64,000 nucleotides of DNA from Nostoc sp. 'Peltigera membranacea cyanobiont' N6 (GTDB lineage: Bacteria > Cyanobacteriota > Cyanobacteriia > Cyanobacteriales > Nostocaceae). Within the stretch, counting starts at the first letter, position 1, and the number at the start of each line of letters is the position of its first letter. Positions 17,844 through 27,315 of this stretch are shown here, piece after piece. The notes below the pieces were generated by a model, which did no database searches, was not told the origin of the DNA, and worked only from the letters and a program-made list of their open reading frames with translations. The stretch is taken from the NCBI RefSeq assembly GCF_002949735.1, contig NZ_CP026681.1:3224001-3288000 (forward strand), in the 5' to 3' direction. Made by a program: the position numbers and the translations under genes.

Positions 17844-18356
17844 CTAGAAACGATAGCCTAATCCGGCTTGGAAGCTAACGGCATCAGCATCACTATTTCT
17901 GTAGGCATCAATACCCCATTTAGTATCACCATAAGCAATGACATTGTTGCTAACTTCTGATTCAATACCAAGGGTGACTACAGGTGAATTCTGATTGCCC
18001 AGTGGGGTTTTTTGACCTTCGTCAGTTACAAAAGAATAACCACCACCGAAGTAAACGTTAGTATTTTTGGCGATCGCCGCATCGTAAGTCACGATGGGCA
18101 TAATTGCAGCAGCATCACCACCATACAGCACAGAACCCCGTAGTGAAACAGGTGTCTTCGGAACGGCGTAACGTCCTTGGATATTGCCACCAATTTGTGA
18201 TTCATCGTTTCCTTGTCCGCCACTGGTTGCACCAACTGCAACACCAGCACCAATGTAATTACCGTTTGTACCGGCTGTTTGAGCAGAAGCAATTCCTGCT
18301 GAGAGGACAATGGAAGCAACAGCAAGTGCAGAGGCAGCTAATTTTGTAAGTTTCAT
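17844..18356 (-). CDS. Small outer-membrane beta-barrel-like exported protein
   Basis: The ATG at 18356 gives a classical signal peptide (MKLTKLAASALAVASIVLSA, cleavage after AxA in GIASAQ) and is preceded by GAGAAG. The 11 residues upstream in frame would bury the signal, so the longer start is rejected. The mature part (about 145 residues) alternates polar and hydrophobic residues, is rich in Gly and Asn and ends with an aromatic C-terminal residue (GLGYRF), the usual signature recognised by the BAM complex. It resembles cyanobacterial porin-like or OmpW/opacity-type small barrels. Ligand and function are unknown. It sits alone between two minus-strand genes. Confidence 0.7.
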   Translation of the reverse strand: MKLTKLAASALAVASIVLSAGIASAQTAGTNGNYIGAGVAVGATSGGQGNDESQIGGNIQGRYAVPKTPVSLRGSVLYGGDAAAIMPIVTYDAAIAKNTNVYFGGGYSFVTDEGQKTPLGNQNSPVVTLGIESEVSNNVIAYGDTKWGIDAYRNSDADAVSFQAGLGYRF

Positions 18357-18484
18357 AGAATTCTTCTCACTAGAGTTAGGTAAAATCAATGTTCTCTAGT
18401 ACTAGAATCTCTTTTTTTACAAAATGTAACCTCGCACATCTGGTTCACCCAAGTGGCTGAATTATTTCTCACCCACTTGGTTAG

Positions 18485-20089
18485 TTACTTCTTCAAAAAA
18501 CGCTGACGTAGACGAGATATAAAAATATTTACCTCTGGTATTTTCAGCCAGGAAGCGATCGCAGCAAACACCGCAATCCCTACAAAGCCAGATACGCACA
18601 ATTGCAACACCAGAATCAGTAAACCCGTTTTACCCAGTAATTGCTGAGAACCAAGCAATGTCCCATAGCTGGCTACCCCAGCTACCACGCTACCAGCAGC
18701 CAAACCCAAAATCGGCAAACCCCACTCACGCCAAGGTAAACCATTGAGTTTGCGATCGAGTAACCACAACAGCATCAACATTGAGCTACAGTTTACACCC
18801 ACTGTTGCCAATACCAAACCGGGAGCGCCAAAAGGTTTAACGAAAAACCAATCTAATAAGATATTGAGCAAGATGTTAAAAACACTGATACGAAAAGGTG
18901 TCTGTCCATCGCCTAAAGCGTAGAACACCCGCACCAAAACATCACGTCCCAAATAGACGAACATCCCAATTCCGTAAGCGACTAGCAAGGATGAAACTAG
19001 CTGTGTGGCTTCCGGCTTGAAAGCACCGCGTTCATATACCACCTGCACAATAGGTACTGATAATGCCACCATTAACGCCCCTAGCGGTAGCATGGTAAAG
19101 GCAGTGAGTAGCAATCCTTGGCGAATGCGTAATTTTAAATCTGGCCAATTTTCGGGGCCGGCAAGTCTGGCAAATATCGGTAACAGGGGCAGTAAAATGA
19201 TATTAGAAATAATCCCCAAGGGAGTTTGGACTAATAGATTCGCATAGTTAAATCCTGCCGCAGCCCCAGGGATAGGACTAGCAAAATAAAGATCGGTGGC
19301 AACATTAATTGGCATCATTCCAGAGGAAACTGTCGCCGGAGTCATGATTTTAATGACTTCTTGAACGCCTGGAGATTTAAAATCAAACCGTAGGCGTAAT
19401 GTGCCTAATCCTAAGCGCCACTGGACAATTAGCTGTACTAACCATTGGAGAATTGCTCCTGCCAAAGTTCCCCAAGCTAAGACCATCCCCCCGATTAAAG
19501 CGTATTCTGGTTTAATAATATCCTTACCTAGTTGCATCGCCAGGATACCAAGGCCGCCAACAACAGTAATACTGGATAATAAGGGACTAATGGAAAGTAA
19601 CCAATATTGATTGGCTGCGTTGAGAGTACCGAAGCCGATGCCAATTAAACCGGCAAATAAAGCCATCGGTGCCATAATGCGGAGTTGTTGAATGGCGATC
19701 GCTCTGGTTGTCTCTTCCAAACCATGACCGACTAAATCGACGATCGCATCCGCAAATAAAATTTGAGCAACTGTCACCAGCAACAGCACTCCAGCTACTA
19801 GCGTTGTCACGGTTTCCACTAGGGGAGCCGCTTCTTCTCGCCGTCGCTTGGCTAAAACGCTGACAACTGCACTGTGTAATGGCCCATTGACACCACCGAG
19901 TAATATCAATAGAAAGCCAGGGATAATATAGGCGTAGCTATAGGCGGTAGCAGCAGCACCAACACCAAAAGCCGCAGCGATCGCTTGCTGCCGCACTAAA
20001 CCGAAGACTTTACTAATTAATGTGGCTGCGGCAACAATGCCAGCAATTCCAGCGAAAGAACGAGAGGGTTTTTGGTCTTGTTGTGTCAC
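18485..20089 (-). CDS. murJ: Lipid II flippase MurJ
   Basis: The 534-residue polytopic membrane protein has about 14 hydrophobic helices, the size and topology of the MOP-superfamily flippase MurJ (MviN), which moves lipid II across the inner membrane for peptidoglycan synthesis. Diagnostic segments include TLISKVFGLVRQQAIAAAFG in helix 1, the conserved arginine in the GVNGPLHSAVVSVLAKRRREE loop, NVATDLYFAS in helix 7 and YERGAFKPEAT with the later RVFYALGDGQTPFRIS. It begins MTQQDQKPSRS, close to normal length. No cell-wall operon is adjacent, although an LCP protein lies 4 kb away. Confidence 0.93.
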   Translation of the reverse strand: MTQQDQKPSRSFAGIAGIVAAATLISKVFGLVRQQAIAAAFGVGAAATAYSYAYIIPGFLLILLGGVNGPLHSAVVSVLAKRRREEAAPLVETVTTLVAGVLLLVTVAQILFADAIVDLVGHGLEETTRAIAIQQLRIMAPMALFAGLIGIGFGTLNAANQYWLLSISPLLSSITVVGGLGILAMQLGKDIIKPEYALIGGMVLAWGTLAGAILQWLVQLIVQWRLGLGTLRLRFDFKSPGVQEVIKIMTPATVSSGMMPINVATDLYFASPIPGAAAGFNYANLLVQTPLGIISNIILLPLLPIFARLAGPENWPDLKLRIRQGLLLTAFTMLPLGALMVALSVPIVQVVYERGAFKPEATQLVSSLLVAYGIGMFVYLGRDVLVRVFYALGDGQTPFRISVFNILLNILLDWFFVKPFGAPGLVLATVGVNCSSMLMLLWLLDRKLNGLPWREWGLPILGLAAGSVVAGVASYGTLLGSQQLLGKTGLLILVLQLCVSGFVGIAVFAAIASWLKIPEVNIFISRLRQRFLKK

Positions 20090-20480
20090 GAATAATACCC
20101 GACAACTCTTGCAGAGTGCATAGTTTAAAACATTTAACCTGAAATACCTTAGTCTGTCAGGTAAATTTTGGCAAATCAGTCATTAGTTTATAGTCTGATG
20201 CCTGCGGGGAGCAAAGCAAAATTACTGCGATCGCAATGTGAAGTTAATTAAATCGTCTCTTACGCTTACTACAAACCTTGAATTATTCATGTCTTCTTTT
20301 GTATACAAGTCAAAATTATTTTTAACCCATTAAAGAAAATAGATCGAGAAAGGGGAACTATAAGAATAACCATCTTCTGGGAAATAGTTGAACGCTGTCA
20401 AAATTTGCAGTTTGTCATATTTTCGACTCATGAAGTTTGGTATGAGGAACTCTTGTATAAAAACGACATAATCCAGCGCA
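20090..20480. other. Divergent intergenic region between murJ and the histidine kinase
   Basis: About 390 bases with a degenerate heptamer repeat (near 20177) and a HIP1 site (near 20228) hold the divergent promoters. I see no gene, hairpin of note or operator. Confidence 0.4.
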
Positions 20481-23400
20481 ATGGAACCAAATTCAAATTT
20501 CACAGAAGATCAACTTCTATTGTCAAGCGTTCAACTTCAAGAGCAACTAGAGCAACAAAAGGCTCTGGCGAGTGTAATTGTGCGAATTCGGGAGTCTCTT
20601 GATTTAGAAAGAATTTTTCAAACTACTGTTACACAAGTACGTCAGTTCCTAAATGCCGATCGTGTAGCAGTTTTCCAGTTTGACTTAGAGAAAGATTGGA
20701 AAGGAGAATTTGTTTATGAAGATATTGCGCCTGGTTGGAATTCGGCATTAGAAGTAAAGCTTTACGATCGCTGTTTTGGAGAAGAATTTGCTTCTAGTTA
20801 TCAAGAAGGACAAGTACAAGCAGTAGGAGATATTTACAAGGCAGGACTGAGTGAGTGTTATGTGGAAATTTTAAGTAAATTTCAGGTACTAGCTAATCTT
20901 GTTGTCCCATTATCGCCCCAGAAGGAACTGTGGGGACTGCTTTGCATTCATCAGTGCAGTGAGACTCGTGACTGGAAAGAATCGGAAATAGAATTTGTTC
21001 GTCAAATTGCTGACCATCTTGCCGTTGCGATTCAACAAGCGAAGCATCTCAAGCAAGTCCAATTGCAAGCTGCAAAATTGGCTCAAGCAGTTCAGCGCGA
21101 CCAAGTAATAGCTCGGATTGTCGATAAAATTCGCTCACCCCTTGATATTGAAACCATCTTTAAAACCACAACTCAAGAAATACGCAAGCTGCTGCAAGCT
21201 GACCGAGTTGCCATATTCAGCTTCAATCCAGATTGGAGTGGTAACTTTGTTGCTGAATCATTTGCTGAAGATTGGACTCCCCTAGTTGGTATTCAGCCGA
21301 TGATTTTTGATACTTATTTACAACAGACGCAAGGCGGACGTTACGTTAATAATGAGACATTTACAGTTAATGACATTTATCAAGCCGGATTAACAGACTG
21401 TCATGTAACCCTGTTAGAGCAATTTCAGGCAAAAGCCTTTGCAACTGCCCCTATCCTCCAGGGAGATCAACTTTGGGGAGTCATTGCTGCCTACCAAAAT
21501 GCCTCACCCAGAGAGTGGCAATCTTATGAAGTCGAATCACTAACCAAAATCGGCACACAAATTGGTGTGGCAGTGCGACACCATAAGTTACTGACATACG
21601 CTCAGTACCAAGCAGAGCAACAAAAGACATTAACTAGCGTGATTACTCGAATTCGGGAGTCCCTAGATTTAGATACAATCTTCCAAACAACTGTCACCGA
21701 GGCGCGGAAAATGCTGCAAGCCGATAGAGTGGCAGTCTTTCGTTTTGACCCTCAAAAAGATTGGGAAGGAGAGTTTATTTCTGAGGATTTTGTCCCTGAG
21801 TGTAGCTCGGTAATAGCAGAAAAAGTTTATGATTATTGCTTTGGGGAAAACTTTGCACCCCTCTACGCTCAAGGTCGAGTCAATGCGATCGCTGATATTT
21901 ATCAAGCCAAGTTTGCAAGTTGCTATGTCCAAATCCTAGAAAAATTTCAGGTGCGGGCAAATATGGTCGCACCTCTATTAAAAAAAGGTGAACTTTGGGG
22001 ATTATTGTGTATTCACCAATGCACCGCTCCTCGTTATTGGCAACCTTCTGAAATTGAATTTACCAGTCAAATAGCCGAGCAATTGGGAGTCGCATTAAAA
22101 CAGGATTCTTATTTAAAGCAAGTTCAAATGCAGGTTATCCAGTTAGCAGAAGCCACCGAACGAGAAAAAGCAATGGAACGGCAAGAATTGCTAGCTGCAA
22201 CCATTGATAAAATTCGCCAGTCACTCGATATTAAAACTATTTTTAGAACCACTACTCAAGCTGTGCGAGAATTGCTCGAAGTGGAGAGAGTTGCAATCTA
22301 CCGCTTCCATGCAGATTGGAGCGGTAAATTTGTGGCAGATTCCTTTAAAGATGGTTGGAAACCTGTTGCACAAGCCCAACCAATGATTATAGAAACTTTT
22401 GAGGACACAGACGACGATAACGAACTTCCGCGTAACGAAACTTTTGTTCCGATTCGACAAGGTGAGAAATTATGGGGATTATTAGTTGCTTATCAAAATT
22501 CGCAACCACGTTATTGGAAAGAGGAAGAAATCAATTTAATGGCTCAAGTAGCTGTACAATTGGGAATTGCGATTCATCAAGCGGAATTACTCGACCAAAC
22601 TAAACGTCAAACCTTGGAATTGACTCAAGCTCTGCAAGAATTAAAACAAACTCAGACTAGGTTAATTCAGGGTGAAAAAATGGCAGGTTTAGGACAATTA
22701 CTTGCTGGAGTTGCTCATGAAATCAACAATCCTGTGAGTTTTATTTTTGGCAATCTAATACATTTAAATAAATATACTGAAGAACTACTAAATGTAGTGA
22801 AACTTTACCGTCAAAATTCCTCCCTGTTACCATCTGTCCAAGATCAAATTGACAAGGCTGATTTGGACTTTATCATCGAAGATTTACCCCAAACTCTTGA
22901 ATCAATGAAAGTAGGAGCAGAGCGAATTTGTGATATTGTGCTATCACTGAGAAACTTCTCTCGTACAGATGAGGCTGGATTGAAGGCAGTAGATATTCAT
23001 GAAGGATTGGATAGTACTTTGCTGATTTTAGGGCATCGGCTCAAAAATAATCATGAACGCCCAGCTATTGAGATTATTAAAGAATATGCTATTTTCCCTT
23101 TGCTCGAATGCTATCCCGCGCAATTAAATCAAGTGTTTATGAATCTTCTTAGTAATAGTATTGATGCATTAGAGGAAAAATTCAAAACTATACAGCAAAG
23201 GTATTTGAAGTTATCTCAGAGGTGTCCTATAATACCTCTGAGTATCTGGATTAGTACGCAAGTCACTAATAACCAGGTTGTAATTAAAATAGCTGATAAT
23301 GGTCTAGGGATTCCAGAAGAAGTGCGATCGCACATGTTTGATCCCTTCTTCACTACCAAAGCACCAGGTAAAGGTACGGGCTTAGGATTGTCTATTAGTT

Positions 23401-23498
23401 ATCAAATAGTAGTTGAAAAACATCATGGACAAATTAAATGTTCTTCTAAACCAGGAGAAGGAACAGAGTTTTTAATTGAAATTCCTAGCAGTAATTAG
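20481..23498 (+). CDS. Multi-GAF sensor histidine kinase with cyanobacteriochrome-like GAF domains
   Basis: This 1005-residue soluble kinase has no membrane segment. Four GAF domains occupy about residues 25-190, 205-375, 390-560 and 575-700, joined by helical linkers. A dimerisation helix with H-box GVAHEINNPVSF (His746) and a HATPase domain with N box (NQVFMNLLSNSIDALE), DNGLGIP and GTGLGLS motifs follow. GAF1 has DRCF (Cys98) and a second cysteine, Cys126; GAF3 has DYCF (Cys453) and Cys481. The 28-residue spacing equals that of DXCF cyanobacteriochromes, but the residue after the second cysteine is Tyr, not His. GAF2 has a canonical Cys307-His308. GAF4 lacks about 35 residues around this position. 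It may sense light through bilins or, if unchromophorylated, another signal. No response regulator is adjacent. Confidence 0.85.
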   Translation: MEPNSNFTEDQLLLSSVQLQEQLEQQKALASVIVRIRESLDLERIFQTTVTQVRQFLNADRVAVFQFDLEKDWKGEFVYEDIAPGWNSALEVKLYDRCFGEEFASSYQEGQVQAVGDIYKAGLSECYVEILSKFQVLANLVVPLSPQKELWGLLCIHQCSETRDWKESEIEFVRQIADHLAVAIQQAKHLKQVQLQAAKLAQAVQRDQVIARIVDKIRSPLDIETIFKTTTQEIRKLLQADRVAIFSFNPDWSGNFVAESFAEDWTPLVGIQPMIFDTYLQQTQGGRYVNNETFTVNDIYQAGLTDCHVTLLEQFQAKAFATAPILQGDQLWGVIAAYQNASPREWQSYEVESLTKIGTQIGVAVRHHKLLTYAQYQAEQQKTLTSVITRIRESLDLDTIFQTTVTEARKMLQADRVAVFRFDPQKDWEGEFISEDFVPECSSVIAEKVYDYCFGENFAPLYAQGRVNAIADIYQAKFASCYVQILEKFQVRANMVAPLLKKGELWGLLCIHQCTAPRYWQPSEIEFTSQIAEQLGVALKQDSYLKQVQMQVIQLAEATEREKAMERQELLAATIDKIRQSLDIKTIFRTTTQAVRELLEVERVAIYRFHADWSGKFVADSFKDGWKPVAQAQPMIIETFEDTDDDNELPRNETFVPIRQGEKLWGLLVAYQNSQPRYWKEEEINLMAQVAVQLGIAIHQAELLDQTKRQTLELTQALQELKQTQTRLIQGEKMAGLGQLLAGVAHEINNPVSFIFGNLIHLNKYTEELLNVVKLYRQNSSLLPSVQDQIDKADLDFIIEDLPQTLESMKVGAERICDIVLSLRNFSRTDEAGLKAVDIHEGLDSTLLILGHRLKNNHERPAIEIIKEYAIFPLLECYPAQLNQVFMNLLSNSIDALEEKFKTIQQRYLKLSQRCPIIPLSIWISTQVTNNQVVIKIADNGLGIPEEVRSHMFDPFFTTKAPGKGTGLGLSISYQIVVEKHHGQIKCSSKPGEGTEFLIEIPSSN

Positions 23499-23567
23499 AG
23501 GTGACTAGTTTTTGATAACTCTCAGTCAATTTTAATTAGGATAATTTTTGGGATGCGATCGTATTAT

Positions 23568-24074
23568 TTACTTACAGCCCAAACTATCTCGCGTTGACAC
23601 AGCCGTAACCGGATTTACCCCATCAGCCCTTTCACACATTAGCGACACTTGATAACGGTCAATCAAAGCGTCGGTAAAATCAGCGCCTGTAATTTCGGCA
23701 TCGAAAAAACGGCTGCTCGTCAAAGTTGCTTCAGTAAAAATGACATTTTTCAGGTTAGCACCATCCATAGTGGCGCGATCGACTAAAGCGCCGCTTAAAT
23801 TCGCGCCTTCCAAATTTGCTTTTAACAAAACTCCTTTAGTGAGAATTGCGTTGGTTAAATTCGCTCCTTGAAAATTCGTCCCCCGCATTTCTGCTGCTAC
23901 AAAAGTCACACCTGCCAAATCAGCATTAGAAAAGTCACGATTTTCTAAATTTATATTGTTGTAGTTAATTGTGTTGAGTTGAGCAAAAGCAGGTTTAGGA
24001 TTAAGTATTATCCAGCAAAATGCTAGTATCAAAATTACAATCAAACCCAAAAATCGCAGCAAAATCTTTTTCAT
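23568..24074 (-). CDS. Exported pentapeptide-repeat protein
   Basis: The 168-residue protein has an N-terminal hydrophobic stretch (LGLIVILILAFCWIIL) ending in KPAFAQ, a signal peptide with an AxA site, so the product should reach the lumen or periplasm. Residues of about 45-145 form tandem A(D/N)LxX pentapeptides (ANLTNAILTKGVLLKANLEGANLSG) that fold as a right-handed quadrilateral beta-helix. A C-terminal tail with two cysteines (LMCERADG, DSLGCK) may form a disulphide. Lumenal pentapeptide proteins of this size are common in cyanobacteria and lack a defined biochemical role. Heptamer repeats follow upstream, between this gene and the LCP gene. Confidence 0.8.
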   Translation of the reverse strand: MKKILLRFLGLIVILILAFCWIILNPKPAFAQLNTINYNNINLENRDFSNADLAGVTFVAAEMRGTNFQGANLTNAILTKGVLLKANLEGANLSGALVDRATMDGANLKNVIFTEATLTSSRFFDAEITGADFTDALIDRYQVSLMCERADGVNPVTAVSTRDSLGCK

Positions 24075-24088
24075 AACTTCATTATTTT

Positions 24089-24150
24089 TCAGTAGTCCTT
24101 TGTCATTAGTCCTTTGTCATTCAATCGATGACTAATGACTAATGACCAAT
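24089..24150. repeat. Heptanucleotide repeat block with inverted arms
   Basis: The units TAGTCCTTTGTCATT are repeated on the left, and units of the form GACTAATGACTAATGACCAATGAC lie on the right, so the block can form a cruciform between the pentapeptide and LCP genes. Confidence 0.8.
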
Positions 24151-24152
24151 GA

Positions 24153-25691
24153 CTATTTCCAATCTTTACCAATCCGAATTGTGAGGTCAGATTCTAAATC
24201 ACCAATCGCTGACACCTCAATTTGCCCCAAGCCTAAGACTTTTTGCAAATCAACACCAACTCGCCGATTGCCTTTTTGGACAATAATCTGAGTTTGACGT
24301 TGGGTATCTGGCCAATCAGGCACTTTGTAAATATTAGTAAAGCCTTTCTGTTTGAGATAAGCAATAACTTTTTCAGTTAGCTGAGGTTGATTGGAGGCAT
24401 TTTGAATAGCAATTTTGAGGTTAGGAACCTGACGCATATCTGGTTTCAGACCAGGTACATTTACCCCAACATAATCATTCAACAGGCTCTGTTGTCCAGT
24501 CATATTTAGCCAATAGCTATCAGGGTCTTTGCTAAAGCGGCTAAAGGTACCAGGCAGCACCGTCATTTGGAAATTATCGCGATCTAGGTTGAGGCCAAAG
24601 TTGACCAACGCCATCATTTCTTCCATCTTCAGGTTGGTATCAAAGTATTTTCGCATCAAGCGAGTTAATTGAGGCAACCTGGGTAAAATGGTAGGACTAT
24701 TTAAGCGTTGCAGCAATGCTGCTGTTAGTGCTTGCTGACGCTGCACTCTCGGCAAATCTCCCAAACCTGGTTCGCGGAACCGGATAAACTGTTCTGCTTG
24801 TTCGCCGTTGAGGGTTTGCCAACCACTGACTAAATTAATCGACAGCCGACTGCTAGAGTCTTTATATGCCATCGATTGGGGAACAAAGACCTCGACCCCG
24901 CCTAACTGATCGACTAACTGCCGTAAGCCGCTAGTAGAAATACGGATGTAGCGATCGATTGGAGCATTATTTAATGTCCGGCTAACTACCCGTGCTGCCA
25001 AGACTGGGCCGCCTTTGGCATTGGCATCAGATACCTTAGTTAAACCCTTTTCTCCCTTTTCGGGGATGGCAATCATCGTATCTTTGGGAATCGAAAGCAC
25101 CCGTACAGATTTTTCACTAGGGTTAAGGCGTACCATAAGCATGGAGTCGCTTTTGCCAGCAAAGCTTTCTGGTGAACCATCTACAGTACCGTTAACTGGT
25201 TCAATTCCCATAATTAAGATATTCATGGGTCGTGAAAGCTGGTACTGGGAGAGTTTGCTCCACAACTCTCCTGGTAGCGGTATTTTTACCTCGTCTTTTG
25301 GAGTATTTCCTAAATCTTCATCTGTTCGATCGAGATTGCTCCACAAAGGAGTCCACAGCGCTAAAGTTGAGACTAGCAGCCCAGATAAGATGATGCCGAT
25401 GACAATCGTCATGATCCACAACAGCCATCGAGGCATGGTTAAGCCCAGTCTCTCGTAAAGCTGATTGGGAATCGCGCCCACTGATTCGACGACACTACGG
25501 TTCGGATTGGCTGGCTGGTTTAGTTCGACATCCTCCTCCTCTGAGTCGGCTATCGGTGCTGGCGTTACCTGATTTTCCGTGCGTTGAATTTGCTGCGATC
25601 GCACCTCAGTTTCAAATTCTATAACTTGCTGAGATGTAACCGGATTTTCCGACCATTCGACTTGTTTTATCACAATTATTTCCCCACTCAA
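24153..25691 (-). CDS. LytR-CpsA-Psr (LCP) family wall-polymer transferase
   Basis: The protein is about 512 residues. An acidic Pro/Glu-rich cytoplasmic tail leads to one membrane helix (LLWIMTIVIGIILSGLLVSTLALW, about residues 90-113). The LCP domain follows (about 150-320), with MNILIMGIEP, the DSMLMVRLNP segment, the SIPKDTMIAIP strand and the RxRxPGLGDLPRVQRQQ motif that binds polyprenyl pyrophosphate. A LytR_C domain (about 400-500) ends the protein. LCP enzymes attach glycopolymers from lipid carriers to peptidoglycan. The start is uncertain: the first codon here is TTG, an in-frame GTG at 25673 has a GGGGA box upstream, and the next ATG is just before the membrane helix. It is divergent from manC, in line with surface polysaccharide synthesis. 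Confidence 0.85.
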   Translation of the reverse strand: MSGEIIVIKQVEWSENPVTSQQVIEFETEVRSQQIQRTENQVTPAPIADSEEEDVELNQPANPNRSVVESVGAIPNQLYERLGLTMPRWLLWIMTIVIGIILSGLLVSTLALWTPLWSNLDRTDEDLGNTPKDEVKIPLPGELWSKLSQYQLSRPMNILIMGIEPVNGTVDGSPESFAGKSDSMLMVRLNPSEKSVRVLSIPKDTMIAIPEKGEKGLTKVSDANAKGGPVLAARVVSRTLNNAPIDRYIRISTSGLRQLVDQLGGVEVFVPQSMAYKDSSSRLSINLVSGWQTLNGEQAEQFIRFREPGLGDLPRVQRQQALTAALLQRLNSPTILPRLPQLTRLMRKYFDTNLKMEEMMALVNFGLNLDRDNFQMTVLPGTFSRFSKDPDSYWLNMTGQQSLLNDYVGVNVPGLKPDMRQVPNLKIAIQNASNQPQLTEKVIAYLKQKGFTNIYKVPDWPDTQRQTQIIVQKGNRRVGVDLQKVLGLGQIEVSAIGDLESDLTIRIGKDWK

Positions 25692-25788
25692 CCACTCCCT
25701 AAAAGTATGTTAGTCCAAGCTACAGATATTGCCAGTGGAAAGGCTCACTGTAAACTGATAATGTTCTTCGGTAGGCGTGTATGACAAC

Positions 25789-26910
25789 ATGAATACTTTA
25801 TTGTTCCCCGTAATCCTAGCTGGTGGTAAAGGTGAACGTTTTTGGCCCCTGAGCCGCAAAGACCGACCTAAGCAATTTTTAAGTCTTGATGGTAGCTCTA
25901 GAAGTTTATTACAAGCAACCGCCGATCGATTGATAAAACTCGGTGGCGGTGAGTCCAGCGGGGTCTTGGGGGTTTCCCCCATGAGCGACTGGCGAACCCG
26001 AACGGGGTGGGATTCCCTGTGGGTGATCACTTCTAGTCAGATAGCTGAAGGGGTAAGACAACAATTACCCGATCTACCAGTTGAAAACTTACTAATTGAG
26101 TCGGAAGGCAGAGACACAGCCGCAGCCGTTGCTTGGACAAGTTTAGAAATCAAACGGCGCTATGGAGAAGACGCTGTTATTGGCTTTTTCCCTGCTGACC
26201 ACTGGATTGCTGACGAAGAAGCGTTTGCACACACGTTAAGCGCGGCTACGCAACTGGCAGCAAGCACAGCAGCGATCGTGACACTGGGGATCAAACCTAC
26301 TTTTCCATCAACCGGTTACGGCTACATTGAACAAGGTGAAAAGATAGGTAGCTTTAATGAGTTGCCAGCTTATCACGTCAACCGCTTTACTGAAAAGCCC
26401 AACCGCGAAACGGCAGAGACTTTTTTATCTACGGGACGTTTTAGCTGGAATAGTGGAATGTTCGTTTTTCGGGCAGGGGTTGTTCTCAAGGAACTACATA
26501 CCCATGCTCCAGAAATTATCGAACCTTTAGAACAACAGGGTGCTGATATTTATCCCCAGTTGCCTAAGAAGAGTATAGACTATGCCCTAATGGAAAAGAC
26601 AACTCTAGCATACGTTTTGCCAGTTGATTTTGGTTGGGATGATTTGGGAGATTGGAATGCGATCGAGCGTTTACTCAAAACAGAAGAGAATCCCAATGTA
26701 GAACTTGCTACCCACATAGGGCTAGATACGCAGGGGGCGATTATTTATGCCTCCAATCCAGAGGATGTAGTTGTTACTATTGGTTTAGAGGACGTGGTGA
26801 TTGTGCGCGATCGCAATGTCACCCTCGTTGTCAATAAAGAACGTACCCAGGAAATTAAGCAGATCCTTAAAATTATCCAAAGCGATCCCCGATTTACCGA
26901 CCTGCTATAA
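25789..26910 (+). CDS. manC: Mannose-1-phosphate guanylyltransferase with in-frame repeat insertion
   Basis: The ATG at 25789 gives MNTLLFPVILAGGKGERFWP, the normal start of the nucleotidyltransferase; a GTG twelve bases upstream is less likely. The enzyme makes GDP-mannose from mannose-1-phosphate and GTP. The pyrophosphorylase signature GGKGERFWPLS and downstream PKQFL are intact, as is RFTEKPNRETA in the sugar-binding loop. At 373 residues it is about 20 longer than expected: between LIKLGG and WDSLWVITS a dispersed repeat (25945-26008) adds a Ser/Gly/Arg-rich stretch (GESSGVLGVSPMSDWRTRTG). The insertion is in a surface loop after the first helix and keeps the frame, so the enzyme may remain active. 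It is followed by yidD. Confidence 0.9.
   Translation: MNTLLFPVILAGGKGERFWPLSRKDRPKQFLSLDGSSRSLLQATADRLIKLGGGESSGVLGVSPMSDWRTRTGWDSLWVITSSQIAEGVRQQLPDLPVENLLIESEGRDTAAAVAWTSLEIKRRYGEDAVIGFFPADHWIADEEAFAHTLSAATQLAASTAAIVTLGIKPTFPSTGYGYIEQGEKIGSFNELPAYHVNRFTEKPNRETAETFLSTGRFSWNSGMFVFRAGVVLKELHTHAPEIIEPLEQQGADIYPQLPKKSIDYALMEKTTLAYVLPVDFGWDDLGDWNAIERLLKTEENPNVELATHIGLDTQGAIIYASNPEDVVVTIGLEDVVIVRDRNVTLVVNKERTQEIKQILKIIQSDPRFTDLL
25945..26008 (+). repeat. Dispersed GC-rich repeat inserted in frame in manC
   Basis: The block shares GCGGTGA, TCCAGCG, a GGGGGTTTCCCCC palindrome and GCGACTGG(C/T)GAACCC with the intergenic repeat at 10514-10585. Its boundaries are estimated from where the protein departs from the family; the length is a multiple of three. 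Confidence 0.75.
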
Positions 26911-26988
26911 AAGTTAAAACCCTTGGCAGAGGCGAAAAAGTCTATTTTCCTATTATAACTTGACTGTCTGTTATTTTTTCTGACAGTT

Positions 26989-27285
26989 ATGGACATTATT
27001 AGCTTTGAGCCTCTCGCCAAGACAATGGCAATCGAGTCTATTACCGCTTATCAAAAATATATTTCTCCGTCCAAAGGATTTAGTTGCTCCCATCGTTTAT
27101 TACACGGTGGGGATTCTTGCTCTAATTACATTAAACGAATGTTGAGCGAACAGAAACTCTACGAAGCCTTACAATCATCCATAAAAAGATTCCAAGATTG
27201 TGGCGCAGCTAGCAGAACTTTAACCAGTAGCAAAGCTAGAGCCAACTTCGGTTGTATTGTCATCCCCTGCTGCTTACCTCTTTAA
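26989..27285 (+). CDS. yidD: Membrane protein insertion efficiency factor YidD-like
   Basis: This 98-residue protein carries the YidD signature: AYQKYISPSKGFSCSHRLLHGGDSCSNYIKRM, with the conserved YQKYISP, the cysteines and the S-x-Y-x-K/R pattern. YidD assists insertion of membrane proteins near the YidC/Sec site. The N-terminus is somewhat longer than in classical YidD, and the C-terminus has an extra CIVIPCCLPL cysteine-rich tail, as in the cyanobacterial subgroup. rnpA, rpmH and yidC, the usual neighbours, are not here. It lies 78 bases after manC and about 30 before the ABC1 kinase gene. Confidence 0.8.
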   Translation: MDIISFEPLAKTMAIESITAYQKYISPSKGFSCSHRLLHGGDSCSNYIKRMLSEQKLYEALQSSIKRFQDCGAASRTLTSSKARANFGCIVIPCCLPL

Positions 27286-27315
27286 CTCCCTGCGTCTTTG
27301 CAGTTATTTATAAAA

